Both the position numbers and the translations under genes were made by a program. DNA of 64,000 nt from Opisthocomus hoazin (Eukaryota > Chordata > Aves > Opisthocomiformes > Opisthocomidae). A model generated the notes under the pieces. That model made no database searches. It had not been told where the DNA came from and worked only from the letters and a program-made list of their open reading frames with translations. Location of the stretch: NCBI RefSeq assembly GCF_030867145.1, contig NC_134416.1, forward strand, positions 21,395,514-21,459,513, written 5' to 3'. Position 1 is the first letter of the stretch. Every line of letters starts with the position of its first letter. Shown here piece by piece: positions 24,454 through 37,686 of the stretch.

Positions 24454-25116
24454 AGATTTGCTTGAGTTGCCGGCACAGGGAGCTGCGAAGGACCCGGTCG
24501 CCATGGGTGCCGGAGGATGGGGAGATGCATGTGCACACCTCGCCCTCCAGCAGCGAGGATGCCGTGTCCAGGCACCAGCCCGTGCTACCCTCCGAGCTCG
24601 TGTCCTGGAGCCGGGTGTGGAGGGCCGTGGGGCTCACGTGCTGGGCGGCGGTGGGGTGGCAGGGGCTGCTGGGGGCCCTCTATTTGCATTGGCCCAGCCC
24701 CCTGCCTGCTTCATAATGGCCAGGTCTCCATGGCGCCAGTGTTAGGGAACGGTCCCTGCCAGTGGGCCAGCAGACCCGGCACAGCCGGCAGGTCCCCTTG
24801 GAGCTCCTCTGTCTGCCATAGATCCCTCGGGGTCTGTGGTCCCGAAGAGGTGACATCTGCACCTGCGGGCCTCCTCGGACAGGCTTCAGGCGCTGTGGGC
24901 TGCAGACGGGGAGGTCTCTCGTCGTCTGGTCCAGCGACTGGTCCCATTGCTGCGGGAGGTAGAACAGCCGAAACAGGTGGATCTGTCATTACCTTTCTTC
25001 TGGGGGTTACGGGAGCTGTTTCGGGCGTGGAGGAGATGTGGATTCACAGTCTTGAGCCAAACTGGGTAGAGCGGAGACGGCTTGTGATTTATCTGACCTC
25101 AGTTCCCTATCTTTAA
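24454..25116 (+). promoter_or_regulatory. CpG-rich block with octamer/CCAAT motif, copy 2
   Basis: Counterpart of 170-832 with the octamer at 24682-24689. Because large deletions shortened this unit, the block lies only about 2 kb upstream of SYBU exon A of the same copy, so it could in principle serve as a local promoter. Confidence 0.3.
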
Positions 25117-26138
25117 TGTCGCTGTAATCTTGCTTGCACAAGTGCACTGAGGGCCTATTTTGTTCTAACGGATATATGGTGAATAAGACCAGTCAATCTA
25201 GTGTGCCATCTTTCTAACCAGACGTATAAGCGTTTACTTCAGAAGAAGAGAAATAGTACCTTGAGCTCAGTGGTTATACTGACTAACTCTCCGTTGACTA
25301 AAAAGGGGAGCCAAGGCTGGCTCGGAGATGGGTGTCTGCGTTAGGGACGTCCACGTTTAGTCAGACGAATTCCACTCCTGTCTCCCGTGTTCCTCGGCAG
25401 GTCTCTGACCACTCTGCTGTTAGCCCTTATCGAAGTCAAGTACAATCTCTGTCTCTTATACATCTCTCTTTTTTTTTTTTTTTTTTTTCAACAGAAAGGA
25501 AAGTCAGTCGTAGACGTTCGGTTGCAGAAGAAAGTTTGCGTTTGAACCACGCATGTATCTTCAAGTAGGTCTAATTAGATGCCTTTTCGTCTTCTGCTCA
25601 TCCCTGATAAGCTTAGGCACTGTCCGTTTCTCCTGTTTCTCAGGACCCCTGCCCAAGGTGCCTAGCATTGCACAGGGAGATTCTGTATCTCATTTTACAC
25701 TGGGAATTCCCAGGAATGAAGTATTTGTAGAAGGCAAGCTAAGTAAATTCAACTGAAGTGAAAAAAGCGCTTGTTACCTTCCAAGAGATAATACTGGAAT
25801 AGAGTCAGAAAACACATGTTTGGAGCAAAAGATGCTTGGAAAATGAAGTACAACTTATTAGCATAGAGCTATTGTTTTAGCTTAGTAGAGACATAGGCAA
25901 TTAGTGGTTGGGCTGTGGCCTCTCAAGACATGTATTTCTTTTTGTTCAGAAGACTCTCGGGCTGCAGCAAGCGTCCACAAGTCCCAGCGAAAATGGAGGA
26001 CGCAAAATACAAGCCAGCAGGTTGCCACGGAGGATCCGGCAAGTAAAAGGTGAAAGGCTGAGTCCCACCTGTCCTACAAAATGACCTGCCCAGCTGTGGG
26101 CTGGTGGCACAATCCACCTCCAGTGCAGGGTCTCCATG

Positions 26139-26483
26139 GCGAGAAGCTGGGCACAGCAGTGCCCGAGGGTACCAACAGGCGGAGCCTTCCCTGGCCACTG
26201 CGCTGGCCAAGGAAGCCACCACTCCCCACTCTTGGGTGGACACCCACCCAACTGCTTGCCAGTGCTCGCTCAGCAGGCAGATCCCTTCATCACATTTCAG
26301 CTGATTGCACGGTGCAGCAACAGCTGGTAACTTGGGCAGCTGGCAAAGATGCACTCAGAGGGGATGTGGAGCAGAACTTTCAGTGTGACCCTCCATAAAT
26401 CCTTCTAACCTGCTGGGTGAGGAGACATCCAGTTCAAAACCAGACAGAAGACTTTGGGGAAGAACTGCAGCGGATCTAAACTT
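26139..26483 (-). repeat. Inverted remnant of copy 1 DNA, copy 2
   Basis: Reverse complement of 7197-7562. Left flank matches copy 1 up to about 2120; right flank matches copy 1 again from about 12440. About six unmatched bases (CCATGG) sit at the left joint. Confidence 0.92.
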
Positions 26484-27247
26484 CATTGGGTGGGGTTTTT
26501 TCCAGATGAGAAGACTTTCCTAGTACATCTACATAGTACTGGCCCTAGCAAGATGAGAGCAGTTTTGCAGTGTTCCCGGGCAAATACAAGCTTTGATAAA
26601 TAGCAAGTCAGTAAACGGATAGACGGCTTAGCACCTGATAAACACTTGAGAGCCACACGTGATTATTGGACAATTTTAGGCTCTTAGAACTGCCTTACTG
26701 TGCTTCTCTGCCACATGAAAACCTGTATACATGTGCACGTATATATAGAGATATACCCTGCTAGGCTATACACATTTATACATACACACATTGTATGTGT
26801 ACATCATCTCAGAAACCAAAATAGAAGCGGCTTTCTTCCCAGCAAGGAGCATTTTCATGTGGTTTAAAGCAAGAGAAATCTCTACTTGCAGTTGTGTGCT
26901 CCTGAAGGAGCCACATGAGCAGCCGCATTCGTCTGCTGATGGCTCTGAGAAAGCAAACAGGTTGTCACAACAAATGTGCCTAGCCGACTCCTAAAATGGC
27001 TTCTGTAGCGTGAGGGTTTTGTGTCCCAACGTTTTTTCTGCTCTTGTTGAAGTGCCAGTTCTGAAGCAATGTTGAAAATCTGGAACAGATCCAGCGCTTG
27101 TCCTCAGGGATGTTTGAAAATTCATGCAACTTCTGAAATTCACACAGGACGGACAAAGCAAGGGTGCTCGTGATTCACCGTTATTTTGAAAACAGTCTTT
27201 GAGTTAGAATTTCCATCATGTTTTCACTCTTGCCTTTTCCTTTCCAG

Positions 27248-30200
27248 GAACTGAAGCCGATTTTAGCTCTTCAAGCAGCACAGGCAGTATTTCAGCACCT
27301 GAAGCCCGTGTGACTGCGGCTGGAAGCCAAAGATCTTCTTTTTCTCGCAAGTAAGCAAAGCAGCTTTTGCTGAATCTTCCAAGTGTTGCTAGTGCAAAGA
27401 CAGACTACTGGGTAAGGTCTTGCAGTTAATACACACACAACTACTATTGTGAGTTTTAAACCAATTTTTTTTTAACATTACTTAAGCACTCCCTAGATTA
27501 TATCTCAACAAGGAAAGGTATTGGCTGGGAGCAAAACACAATATGAAGTATAATTTAAAGACCTAAAATGACCTGACTTTCAGAAAGAATAGATATCGTT
27601 TCTTATATTACTATACTGCCCTGCTTAATTGAACAGAAGTCCTCTGTAACAAGGCTCCTTCAGATGCATTGCTGTGTTATGCGCAGCCTGTGCAAATGCT
27701 GCCTCACACAAGGGTTGATGCTGTACTGCACAAAGCGGAAGGAGATGTCTCCTTTGCAATATGTTCTTTTTCAACCGTTCGACTTAACTCTCTATGAAAC
27801 ATTTCAGTGCTGTCACAAACCACAGTCCTGCATTTCATTGTAAAACAATGATAAAATCACCCAAACCGCAGCAGTATGATGCAGGTTTGCAGCAGCCCCT
27901 CACCCACCTGTTCCTTATAAACTGTTCCATTTTCAGAGAAGGGGAAGCTCAGGGGACGTGGGTGATCCGACGGAGTCACGGGGAAGTGTGCGATCCGCAG
28001 AGAAACGTGAAAATGGCCAAGGTTTCCCTAGGTCACGTAGTTCACACTGAGCACCCCACAGCTACTGAAAAAACGTGCAGTGGCTGATGACTTCAGGGCT
28101 TTCTTGCCAGCCACTCACAGTTCTCTATCTAGTTTAGTGTTCAGACAACTCTGTGTGTAAAAGCAGACATACAATGAGTTGCGCGACGAGGATAATCCAA
28201 TATGCTTTAACCATTCTGGTTCCCCTCCAGTCGTGGCCCTTACGGTCAGAATAACGGATCCTTATCCTGCAAGTCCGGAGCCAGCCCACCTGCTTCCCGT
28301 CAGAAGGAGCCTCTGTCAGCCCTGTGCAAAAACCAGCTGACTCCTGCCAACATCCGTCAGAATTACAGGGCTTCTTCAGGCAGCAGCAGCAGCTCAGGCT
28401 CCGGCTCCTACAAAGGAAGCGACAGCAGCCCAGCACTGAGGCAAGTCTTTATTTCAGCGTCCCGGTGTTGAGCGCACCGAATTGCCTCCTCTGCTCTGTA
28501 ACGGGGGCTCGGCTGTACACGTTGCCGAGCAGGTCACCGTGCGTCTCAGCATAGGTGTGACTGCTCGTGTTGGTGGCTTGACAGCCAACAGGCTGCTCCA
28601 TCCCACGGAAAAACTTGATTGTCTCAGCAGTGTAAAACTGAAGGTCACTTTCTGTCAAAGCCCTTTGAGTTTTTTTGAGGCACTCCCTCACCTGGCTGTG
28701 TCTACAGCTGGGTGCTTGCTCTTGGGCATGCCACCAATTTCGAGTGAGGGGACAGCTGGGTATTTTAAAGTTCCATGTCTCGTGTGTTGTAATGGCACTG
28801 ACACCAAGCAAAGTAAGTAGCAGATTTTGCACTACAGCCACAAATCAGCCGTTTCCTCGAGTACTTTGATTTGCCAGAGGGAGTCACTTGTGCGGTGCCC
28901 CAGAGGAGGCAAGCTTTGTATCAGTCAACGGGACACTTTTCTTTTGGCTAGGACCGCAGAACTGTAGCAGTGATGTTACGTGACGCTTTGGGTTTTTTTC
29001 TTTTCAGGCGTTCAGGGACATGCCATGCTTGTGGTGCCAACTACAAGATTAAGCCACCAAATCCAGAGCAGTATTTGACTGCTCTGCAGCAGAAAGAAGC
29101 TACATTGCGGCATTTGAAAACAAAGCTGAAGGAATCGGAGAGCAAACTTAAAGAAAGGTACATTTCACTTCAGAAATCAGTTAGAAAGGTTTGTTCAGAA
29201 ACATTTAGGGGTGGGAATCCTGAACGTTTTTATTCATTTCTGGACCACATAAATTGTTGATGAAGAAATTTGAACTATTATCCGTCTGATGAGGTTGTTT
29301 TCAGGTATTTCAGGTTTCATAGCATGCTCAGTGAAGCCATTACATGCAGCTGAGTTCTGACTATGTCTGACTTTTCTCTTTTTTTGAACTTTCCCAATAG
29401 AATATTTTTCAAGGATAATTTTTTCACCTGTCTGATTTAGCACTGAGACCTGTGATACATCCAATAGTTTCTACCCGCCAGCATGTATTTCCTGAGTCTC
29501 CTGTTCTACCTCGCTCGGCAAAATAGGACTCCAATTGTCCCCCTTCTCCCCTAATGAAAGAAAAGCTCTTACACAAACCAGCATGCCCGTCTGTGTTTTT
29601 GTCGCTTCAATATTGAAGTTTTCTCAGCAGCCCTTTGTATGGACGCTGAGCAAAGAAGTGACAATGTGCATTACACAGCAACAGATGTCGTCTTTTCTAC
29701 TAAAACCGTGCCCTCCTGAGAGCCGGCTCTCTGCACACACAGCCCAAGCGGGCACACAGCGGGGTCTGAACGGAGCCCCAAGGCAGAGTCCCAGGGACCC
29801 TGCGGTCCAGTTCGGGATAGCGCGACCTGTGCATCAGCGAGGGCTGGATCTCACACAGAGATCTCTCCCCACTTGCTTGCAAGCCTTGGAAGGAATCTGC
29901 TTCCTTCCTGGAGAGTCTCTGCAGCGCAGCCTCCCCAGTGCGCTGGAGCCTCATGTTGTCTCTTGAACTGACCACCCAGCAGAGCCGTTACACCATTTTT
30001 CTTTTGCTACAGGGAAACAGAAATAGCAGAGCTCAAAGCTCAGCTGGGACGCATGAGGGAAGACTGGATTAAAGAACAGCGTATTTGTGTGGAGGCGGAG
30101 CTGGCCTTAAAGGAAGCAAGAAGCAAAATTAAACAGCTCAAGCAGGTTATTGAAGCCATGAAAAACAATGCTGTTGAGAAAGACCAAATCATTCAGAAAT

Positions 30201-30640
30201 GCTTGATAGATATCAGCATTCAAAATAAGAAACTGGAATCTTTGCTGCAGAGCATGGAAATGGCTCAGAACAGCTCTGCGATGGACGAGCAGTGCCTGCA
30301 ATACAGCTGTGACGCAGAGGGGAAGCCATCAGCGTTGTGTGCCACGATGCCAGAGAGTCTCATGGCAGGGGACCAAGCTCTGGAGGAGGTGGCAGATAGC
30401 AGGCTGCTTCTTAGTGAGGACACACCTAATGGGACTGATTCAGCTGAAGAGAGTTGGAGCACCGCAGCTTCTGAGTGGAGTGACTCCCAGACAGGAGTAA
30501 TTCCTAGAGCAGCTGTGCTCCAGCACCAGCATGGAGATGGAGGGAAGAACAGCAACAGAGTGCGAGTGCAGAGCAGGAGAGGGAGAAGCAATGCAGGAGG
30601 GCTGACGTGCAAGAGGGCGGCAACACCTCGCAGTTTCTAA
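27248..30640 (+). CDS. SYBU: Syntabulin 3' exon set, copy 2
   Basis: Exons 27248-27350, 28231-28440, 29008-29157 and 30013-30640. All acceptors and donors are preserved, including the GC donor after exon B, and the frame is open to the same stop. Exon D has private replacements in the coiled coil (KEQRICVE for KEERNRVE) and SWSTAA for SWSTTA. No SYBU 5' exons precede it in its unit, and copy 1's stop and poly(A) signal lie between it and the SYBU promoter, so it is probably an unexpressed or 5'-truncated duplicate, though formally intact. Confidence 0.8.
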
Positions 30641-30736
30641 ACTGGCTGCAGACTCAAAAAACGGTTGCGCCTTGGTGATATATTCAGGGCCTTTGGTCAT
30701 AACTTTCTATTTACTAGCCCATGTTCTATTACTTTT

Positions 30737-30750
30737 AATAAATATTTATT
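30737..30750. terminator. Palindromic poly(A) signal, both strands, copy 2
   Basis: The same AATAAATATTTATT palindrome, unchanged, 97 bp past the copy 2 SYBU stop. Confidence 0.65.
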
Positions 30751-32635
30751 TCCATCTCTTTCACATTGTCTCAGAAATAGCAATAGTAAGCGCCGGACTA
30801 ACTTCTCTAAAAGATGAGACGTAGCTTCCAACAGGTTGCACCTGAAGCAGGCAACACATAGTAAGTTTCCCTGCTCTGCGTCAGTAGTGAAAGAATTATG
30901 ATTCGTACCTCCTCGCTTCACCAGAGCGGTTAAAAGGACAGACACTGCTTGTTATTGAAGTGTATTCACAGACTTTCTCCTTATCTCTCATCCTCCGCCA
31001 GATACTTTGGTCTGCTTGCCATGCCCCTGTGTAGTCTGCACTGATTGTCATCATCCATTCCACTCCAGCCAGAACACTAGTGCAGAAAATCTGCACAAAA
31101 GTGTGTCTCGTTGACTTCTGAAATGTATTTCAAAAATCAGCATTTCTCAAGGACTTCTTTCATCTATTACAATTGCCATCAGATCAGTTGACTTGCGCAA
31201 GATTTTCAGCAATATGACAAGCATGTTAAACGTTGAATAACTTTTCTCGGTGCCTAAGGCCACTAAAGGCTAATTCTTACTCTCTTGCTTTCTCAAGGAC
31301 TTCTCTGTAGGGCTAAATATGTGTCAGAATCTACTTACAACTCTGTTAAAGATTCTATTTTTCTAGGCAGAGATGATCTAGTCAAAAAGCCCCCCCTTCC
31401 CTTCCCATTCTTTTACAGGCAACAAGTCTCAGGCACCAAATTTGCTGTCTTCACTCTTCTGTCACAGGAGAAGAAATCTGTACAACCCGTGAGTTCAGGG
31501 ATAAGAGCGTCCACGCAACAGAAGATGGGCAAGGCACTCACTGAACCTCTGAGCTGGACATCAGAACCACAGGCATTCCCCTCCACCCCCACACCTCTCC
31601 TTCCAGCAGACATTAACTTTTCTTCTGCACAAAAGCGCTGTTGTCCGCTATGCTTATTCACCTTGCACGCTTTTCCCAGAGGAATGCCACTGGAAACACA
31701 TACAGTGAAAAGTGTTGTTAACTGAACAGAGAATTTTCACACTAGCTTTATTCACCACACAATCTTTTTTGTTACACTACCTATGCCAGGAGTGTAAGGA
31801 GTGAGGAATTTTTCTTCTTCCTAACTACATCACTGCTAGAACTACCCATTTAGCAATACAGGTAAGTGATTCAATCGCTCCCCCATGTTCGCTTCAGCCT
31901 TTACAAGAAAGATGCAGCACGCACTACCTGCGTAGTAATGCCACTGCTGGAAGCCACTGCAGAGTTGTGAATGGGCATGGTAGCACAGGAAGCTGCAAGG
32001 GACAGAGTGACAAGAAATCCACTTCAGTGTTCAGGTGTAACTTGCGCTCCACCATGGCACCATGTACCAGGAGTACATTTAAAGTTGCAGGTCATCCATA
32101 ACAAGCCATGTTCTTCTGCACAGGTCAACACGATCTCCCACGGAAAACTGTGAGGTATTTATAAGTATTATTTTATAAACAGCAAAAGCAGGCATTCTTG
32201 ATTAGGCAGGAAGCAAAGGGTTCTTTAAAACCGTTTAATTACATGTTTCAGGTAAGCACAGACAATACAGTAGATTTCCCACCACCGAATATTGACATTC
32301 TTTTCTCTAGGCTTGAGCTGTTCATGAAGAGTGTCTTTCAATCCACATCCTTGCTCAATCACTTTTGCTGCCGAGAAGGGTGCTGGAATAGAACTATTGC
32401 AGGAAACATCATTCCATCAAGGCATGAATTTCTGTGGGGTTTTTCTCCTTTAAGAACCACCTACTGCTAGTCCAAGCTATTTTTGGAGAATCCTGGCTTC
32501 CAAGATGACCTGAAGAATGCATTGAAACCAAGCAGTGTGTTGAAGTCCTAGAAATACTGAAATCAATACCGGTATGTATGTTGTAGAGCTGAAATTCTCT
32601 TTTTCACTGGCACTGCCATTGATGCCTGGTTTCTG

Positions 32636-32756
32636 TTAGGACAGTTTTACACCAATTTTGTTTTGTTCCTTTTTCATCAGCCTTTGGGCCTCTTTCTCCA
32701 TTTTCTTTCCTTGCTGTTCTGCTGCTCTTTTTCCCCTTTCTGTTATCTTCTGTTGT
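32636..32756 (-). pseudogene. EBAG9: Duplicated EBAG9 terminal exon, copy 2, with altered residues
   Basis: 121 nt with intact splice acceptor and stop. It shares three replacements with copy 1 (QKITER, ERGKRA, EQQGKK) but keeps Glu in MKKEQN. Lying between two other units, it is the second terminal exon an EBAG9 transcript would meet if copy 3 were skipped. Confidence 0.85.
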
Positions 32757-34998
32757 CTGTAATTAAAGAAAACATCAGTTGAGAAATAACAGGAGTCCAG
32801 TTTTCAGGGCAGATGTATCTGAAGTTCCTGTCAATAAATAGGTTATTATTACTTATAAAAACAGAGCTTCACTCTACCGCGATCGGGCTTAGAACAGGCA
32901 TTCTTTTCTTGTGCTGAAGTCCTTCTTTCAGATTAATCTAGCCTTAGGCAGTAATATTTGTTCAAATATTTTACGATCTAAAAGCCGCTCAATTCTCAAA
33001 AAGTCACAGTAAATGAATCAGTGTGAGCGTACGACAGTTAAGGCCTAGAGCTATTTAGGAAAAAAAAAATCAGAAAAAAAAAATCTAATGCTCTAAGTAG
33101 CAAGATTACCCATCTTTTCATATTCAGACCAAAAGTTTCATTTGTCTAGAACACTGACTTGTGTCCCCCCTTTCCCTCAGCAGAGGCATCAGTAGTTATC
33201 CTCTTTGTAATGAAAGTACTACGCACATTTTCCTCATGATCAGATGGGAGGATAACTTCTAATATTCCCTGTCTCCTGTGTTGTACTCTACTGTTCAGTA
33301 CACGTATAAACAATAGCCTCTAGGGACAGAAAAGAAATAGTTAAAAAGTCTTCATCTGTGTATCCTTTTAACATTATTTCTTATCACTGCTATAAAACCT
33401 CAGACATGGCTATCTGCTAGCTCAAAGATTCTGTCTACAGAAATAGGTTTCCAATTTCAATAAACACATAGCTGACGAGAGCAAAGGAAAAAAACACCAC
33501 AACAAGCCGCTCATTTTATTCCCCCACTTTGTCTAGAACACATCACTGAGTGGCACAGGGGCAACAAGGACCCATACTCCAAGTGGCACAGTGCAGCTCT
33601 CTCCTGTCTTGCATAAGTAGTAAGAGACTGGCATAAGGAGGTCACTCCTGCTTTGGAGTCAGTTGATTTTATACGAAAAATCTGCTAAGATGCTTGCAGG
33701 AGGACTTTAGAAATAAAAATGAAGCTTCACTCACTTGAAAAAGTGAAATTTAACACAGATTCGGTAAGAATAAAGAATTATTTATTAGAATAAAGAATTC
33801 TAATTTAGAGTAGATTTTCTTGTATTCCCCACACCTCTGAATTCACGCAGAAGGGAAGAAGCTACCTACACCCCAGCCAGCGTGTAGAGACAGCAGAGTT
33901 CCAAAAAGCCTTACGAGGTCTTAAGCAATGCTGCTATTCGTCTGCAATTCTGAAGTGAGGAGAGTCACAGCAGACCATGTTTCTTCTCCCCCTGATAAAC
34001 CGCAGGACGCAGAGCTGCTCTGCACAGAGAAGTGCTTTCCGTGCCATCTACTGGCTGAGTCATTTTATTGGACTTCAGTTTCGCCCAAATGAGAAGAGAC
34101 CTTCGCAGCACCGCAGGTAGAGGAACAGAAGTCACAAAAGAATTCAACAAGTAGCTTACCACACAGTGACTGCCTCTCCACTCGTTTTTCACTTGGTCGT
34201 TACTCAAAACATTGATCTCTACTCCAAACCTCCTGCATGTTTTGGACATAAAGTTACTACCTTCGAGGCTCAGAAAGGTTTCATTTCTCCATAAAGGAAG
34301 AGCCTATGACAAACTGCAGCCATATCTGGCTCATTTTGTCCGGGTTCCAAAGCAGGGAGTTCAGCACAGTCTGGACAGAATGATGCAAGTTGTTTAAACC
34401 AGGAAAGGACCCATTCCTGGTGTCACTTGTGCTTTGCATTCCTAACACAAGATACGTCCAAAAAGACCTAAACCTCTCTCCTCAGTTAGCAGAACGCTAA
34501 TTATAATCACAACACTATTAGCAGATATGCTTCTTCTAGGATGTTTTTATTTACTGTATGCATACTGAAAAACTGTAATAAGAATGGTTTCATAGCATTT
34601 GGTCTTTGACCTCACCACAATTAAAATGCACCACCATTTAGCTTACCTGTTCCCACTGGGAAGAAAAACTTCATTGGTATTAGAAAGTCGAAAGGTGCAG
34701 ATAGGTATCTACAATTTGCAGAACAAGCCAACATCGAACTAACTTCAGTGAACTGAAAATCCAGTTTATCATCCACTACGCTGCTTCATCATTGACTGGA
34801 GAATTTCAGTGCATCCCAGCCCAGAACCTGCTGGGGGGGGACGGGGGAGCGGGGCAAGGAGTCAACAGAGTGCAGGAACTTCTCAGGCACTAGTAGCCTA
34901 CTCCTCAGCACTGTCCGCCAGCATGCTTCGATTCCAGGAAGCACGTGGCTTACTACGCATGCTCCTTGCGACTGCTCGGCATCTGCACTGAGTCACCA

Positions 34999-35217
34999 GT
35001 GACGTGCAGAAACAAACTCCACAACTCACAGAGAGTTATAAAGCACGTATCTTTATTATGGCGCCGGGTGCAAGGGGGATCGCTCCTCCTAACTTGCACA
35101 CCAAGTCACAAAGCATGCACCTATTTATTACAAAGTTTATCTAAGTGGGCTGGACTATTGTAATTTTTTCTAGGAACAGGCGTGATTCTTGTAAATATTT
35201 CTAGGAATTCATTATCA
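34999..35217 (-). mobile_element. LTR fragment at copy 2/copy 3 junction
   Basis: Same fragment and same breakpoint as at 21765-21983, nearly identical in sequence, including the internal insertion. Confidence 0.88.
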
Positions 35218-37516
35218 CCCAGATCCGTAGTTTTGCAAGGCACAATTTGTGCTTTTCTTGCCCTATCTTTCATGTCTCCATACTGCCGTTTCACTTCTAG
35301 TGAGTTAATAGGAATGAGAGAATGAAAAGAGTAAATTGTAACAATTAGTATTCCATTAGAAATGTCGTTTAACTTTGAGCCATTGTAAGCGTTGTTGTAG
35401 TCAGCATCTGTTGCCAGTATGTTCTTCTCTGCTTCTTGATAGTGAATTTGTCAAGTCCTAAGTGTGAGCCGTGGGTTAGGATGTCCCAGTCTGAACACAA
35501 TCATCTTTGCAGGCTTTAGGACAGTTAGGAATTCGAGGAGAGACAGGTGGAGCAGACTGTGTTGGACTGAAATTGGTTGTGAGTACGGTGCAGGTGCGGT
35601 TGCTTTTTTACTCAACGTTGGAGCTGATTGTAGTTAAGAAAAAGGAGGCAAGGGAAGTGACCCTGGGCATTTGGGAATATGACAGTTCGAGCCAAATAAG
35701 CTAAACAGATTAGACTGGAAATGCAGGTGTTAGCTGCAAATGATGGCTAGATGTTAAAAATGCCTAGCTGGTAAAATGTAATGCTATTCCCACTTATTTT
35801 TTTGCCTTGTCTGGTGTGTGAGGCTTAGATTCCCAGGAGACTAAATGTCCAGGAACTTCTTCTTGGGGACACCCTGTGCAAGCAAATAGTTGTGGCGAAT
35901 TAATCCGTTAGGGTAAAAATAGCAGAATAGTTTATCCATATTGCTACTCTACTTCCCTACGTGTCTGCACTCTAAAGGCAGTCGCTTTGGTTGTTTTAAA
36001 AACAAAACGTAAAAGCTCTGATTGAGGTTATGTTGCTGACATGTGGCCGTATGACTTTACAGATCTCTTGTCAGCTCGCTCCCTCTCTTCAGTAGAGTGG
36101 TGTGGGAATAATAGTGTCTGACGCTGATACGTACCTATGTATGTGCTTCACTTCAAAAACAGAGGAGTTGGTGTCTAAGTTCTGCAAGAGGAGTGCCTTA
36201 GAGGTAGCTCTGGAAATATACTTCACCCTCACGAACTTGACTTTTCTGGTTGCAGAAGGATGCAATGATAGGACTTTGTTTTCTCTTCGGAAGACTGATA
36301 AAGTATCAGAAAGACACATTTGACTGGTGCATTTGTGCAAGAACATTGTATCTTGTATTTGCATGGCTTTTGTTCGTTCCCTGTACCGGGTTTCTGCAAG
36401 CAGTGGGAAAAATAATAGAACTGTTGTCCCCGTTGTTCAGGAACAGGGGTACAGAATACCAGGTTACAGAACGTGCTAACTTGAGTAGATCCTGTGGCAC
36501 GCAAAGAGCTTCTTTGTTCTTCATAACTGCTAGTTGGTACTTCTACCTCTTACGTTGAAATACTTTTTAAAATGCTGCTGGTGTACTATGTATTTGAAGG
36601 CAAACTCACATTCATTGGCTGTTGGAAAAAAAAACCAAACAAAACAACACAAAATACTCAAGAGAAAAACAGTATTTAAAGGTAGCAATCTGGCTTGACT
36701 GATCCCTAAAATAAATGGGCGTGCCTCATTTGAAAAGCAGGATGGTGCAAACGTAAGACCGATGAGAAGACTGGTGACCTCAGCGCAACGTGTCTCTCTT
36801 TCTGCTGTCACTTACTTAGCAGTACTTTATAGCCCACTTTGCAAGACTGCGCCTTTCTGGGACAGGGAAAATGAAGAACAAGGCTATGTCAAAGAACATT
36901 TAACTCGGTTACAAATGCAGGATTTCATCAGAGTACGCCGTGCTCCCATCCTGCAATCAGTCATAACCTTACTTGCGCGGTGAAGGTGGGAAGGTTTGTG
37001 CTTCTGTTCCTGAGACTGTGCAGATAGTTAAATGCGTGGCTGCTGTCATGTGCATAAGCATACTGAAGTGGGGAAATGAGCTACACCTGATTCAGTGTTC
37101 TTGAAATATGTGGTCATAGAACAAAAAAATGGACTGAAGATGGACCGAGTGAAGTAAGTTGATAGCAAATGATGGAGCACCTTGCCTATGACCGTACGTT
37201 CTCCACGTCTATGGAGATACATAGTGGTCAATGACACATGCATGCTTCTGGAAGGCTTTCCACCTGCTTCTTAAAACCTCACCTTGGCAATAAAAAGCCA
37301 GGATGCCGTTGAACATGTGTCATCTTTCCCAGATCTAAGCGCATGGTTCAAATGCTACACTTGTGTCCCACACCTGACAGCAGACAACGTAACCATCCTG
37401 ACATTCGGGTTCAACGGCACGCAACGCTTGTTTCCTCTACAGTTTTCATCTCACTCTTCTCCCTTTCTTACACGTGGACCTCGTAATATTCTTTGGGACA
37501 GTAAAGTTCCTGAGAT
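35218..37516. other. Left intronic portion of unit, copy 3
   Basis: Matches 21984-24284. No gene recognised; presumed former SYBU intron. Confidence 0.6.
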
Positions 37517-37686
37517 CTTTTCTTCCTTCTCTCTGCCTTTCATTTTCGGCCTACACAAAATAGCTACTGCTGCTGTTTTGAAATCAAAGTGTTGCCGGAT
37601 AATGATGCTGTATGCACTGAGCCCTCCTGCATATTTTACTGATGGGATCCGCTTTAATTTCACATCCGTTGCTGTGGAGTCGTGCA

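Larger units (their letters stand above)
21765..34998 (+). repeat. Tandem segmental duplication, copy 2 (middle)
   Basis: A 13,234 bp unit starting with an antisense LTR fragment and ending where copy 1 also ends, at the shared string CACTGAGTCACCA. It carries the same gene parts as copy 1. It shares a deletion-inversion-deletion and an ~800 bp deletion with copy 3, and has a private ~274 bp deletion (the equivalent of 1594-1867 is missing near 25881). Flanked on both sides by other units, it is connected to neither the 5' part of SYBU nor the rest of EBAG9. Confidence 0.95.
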
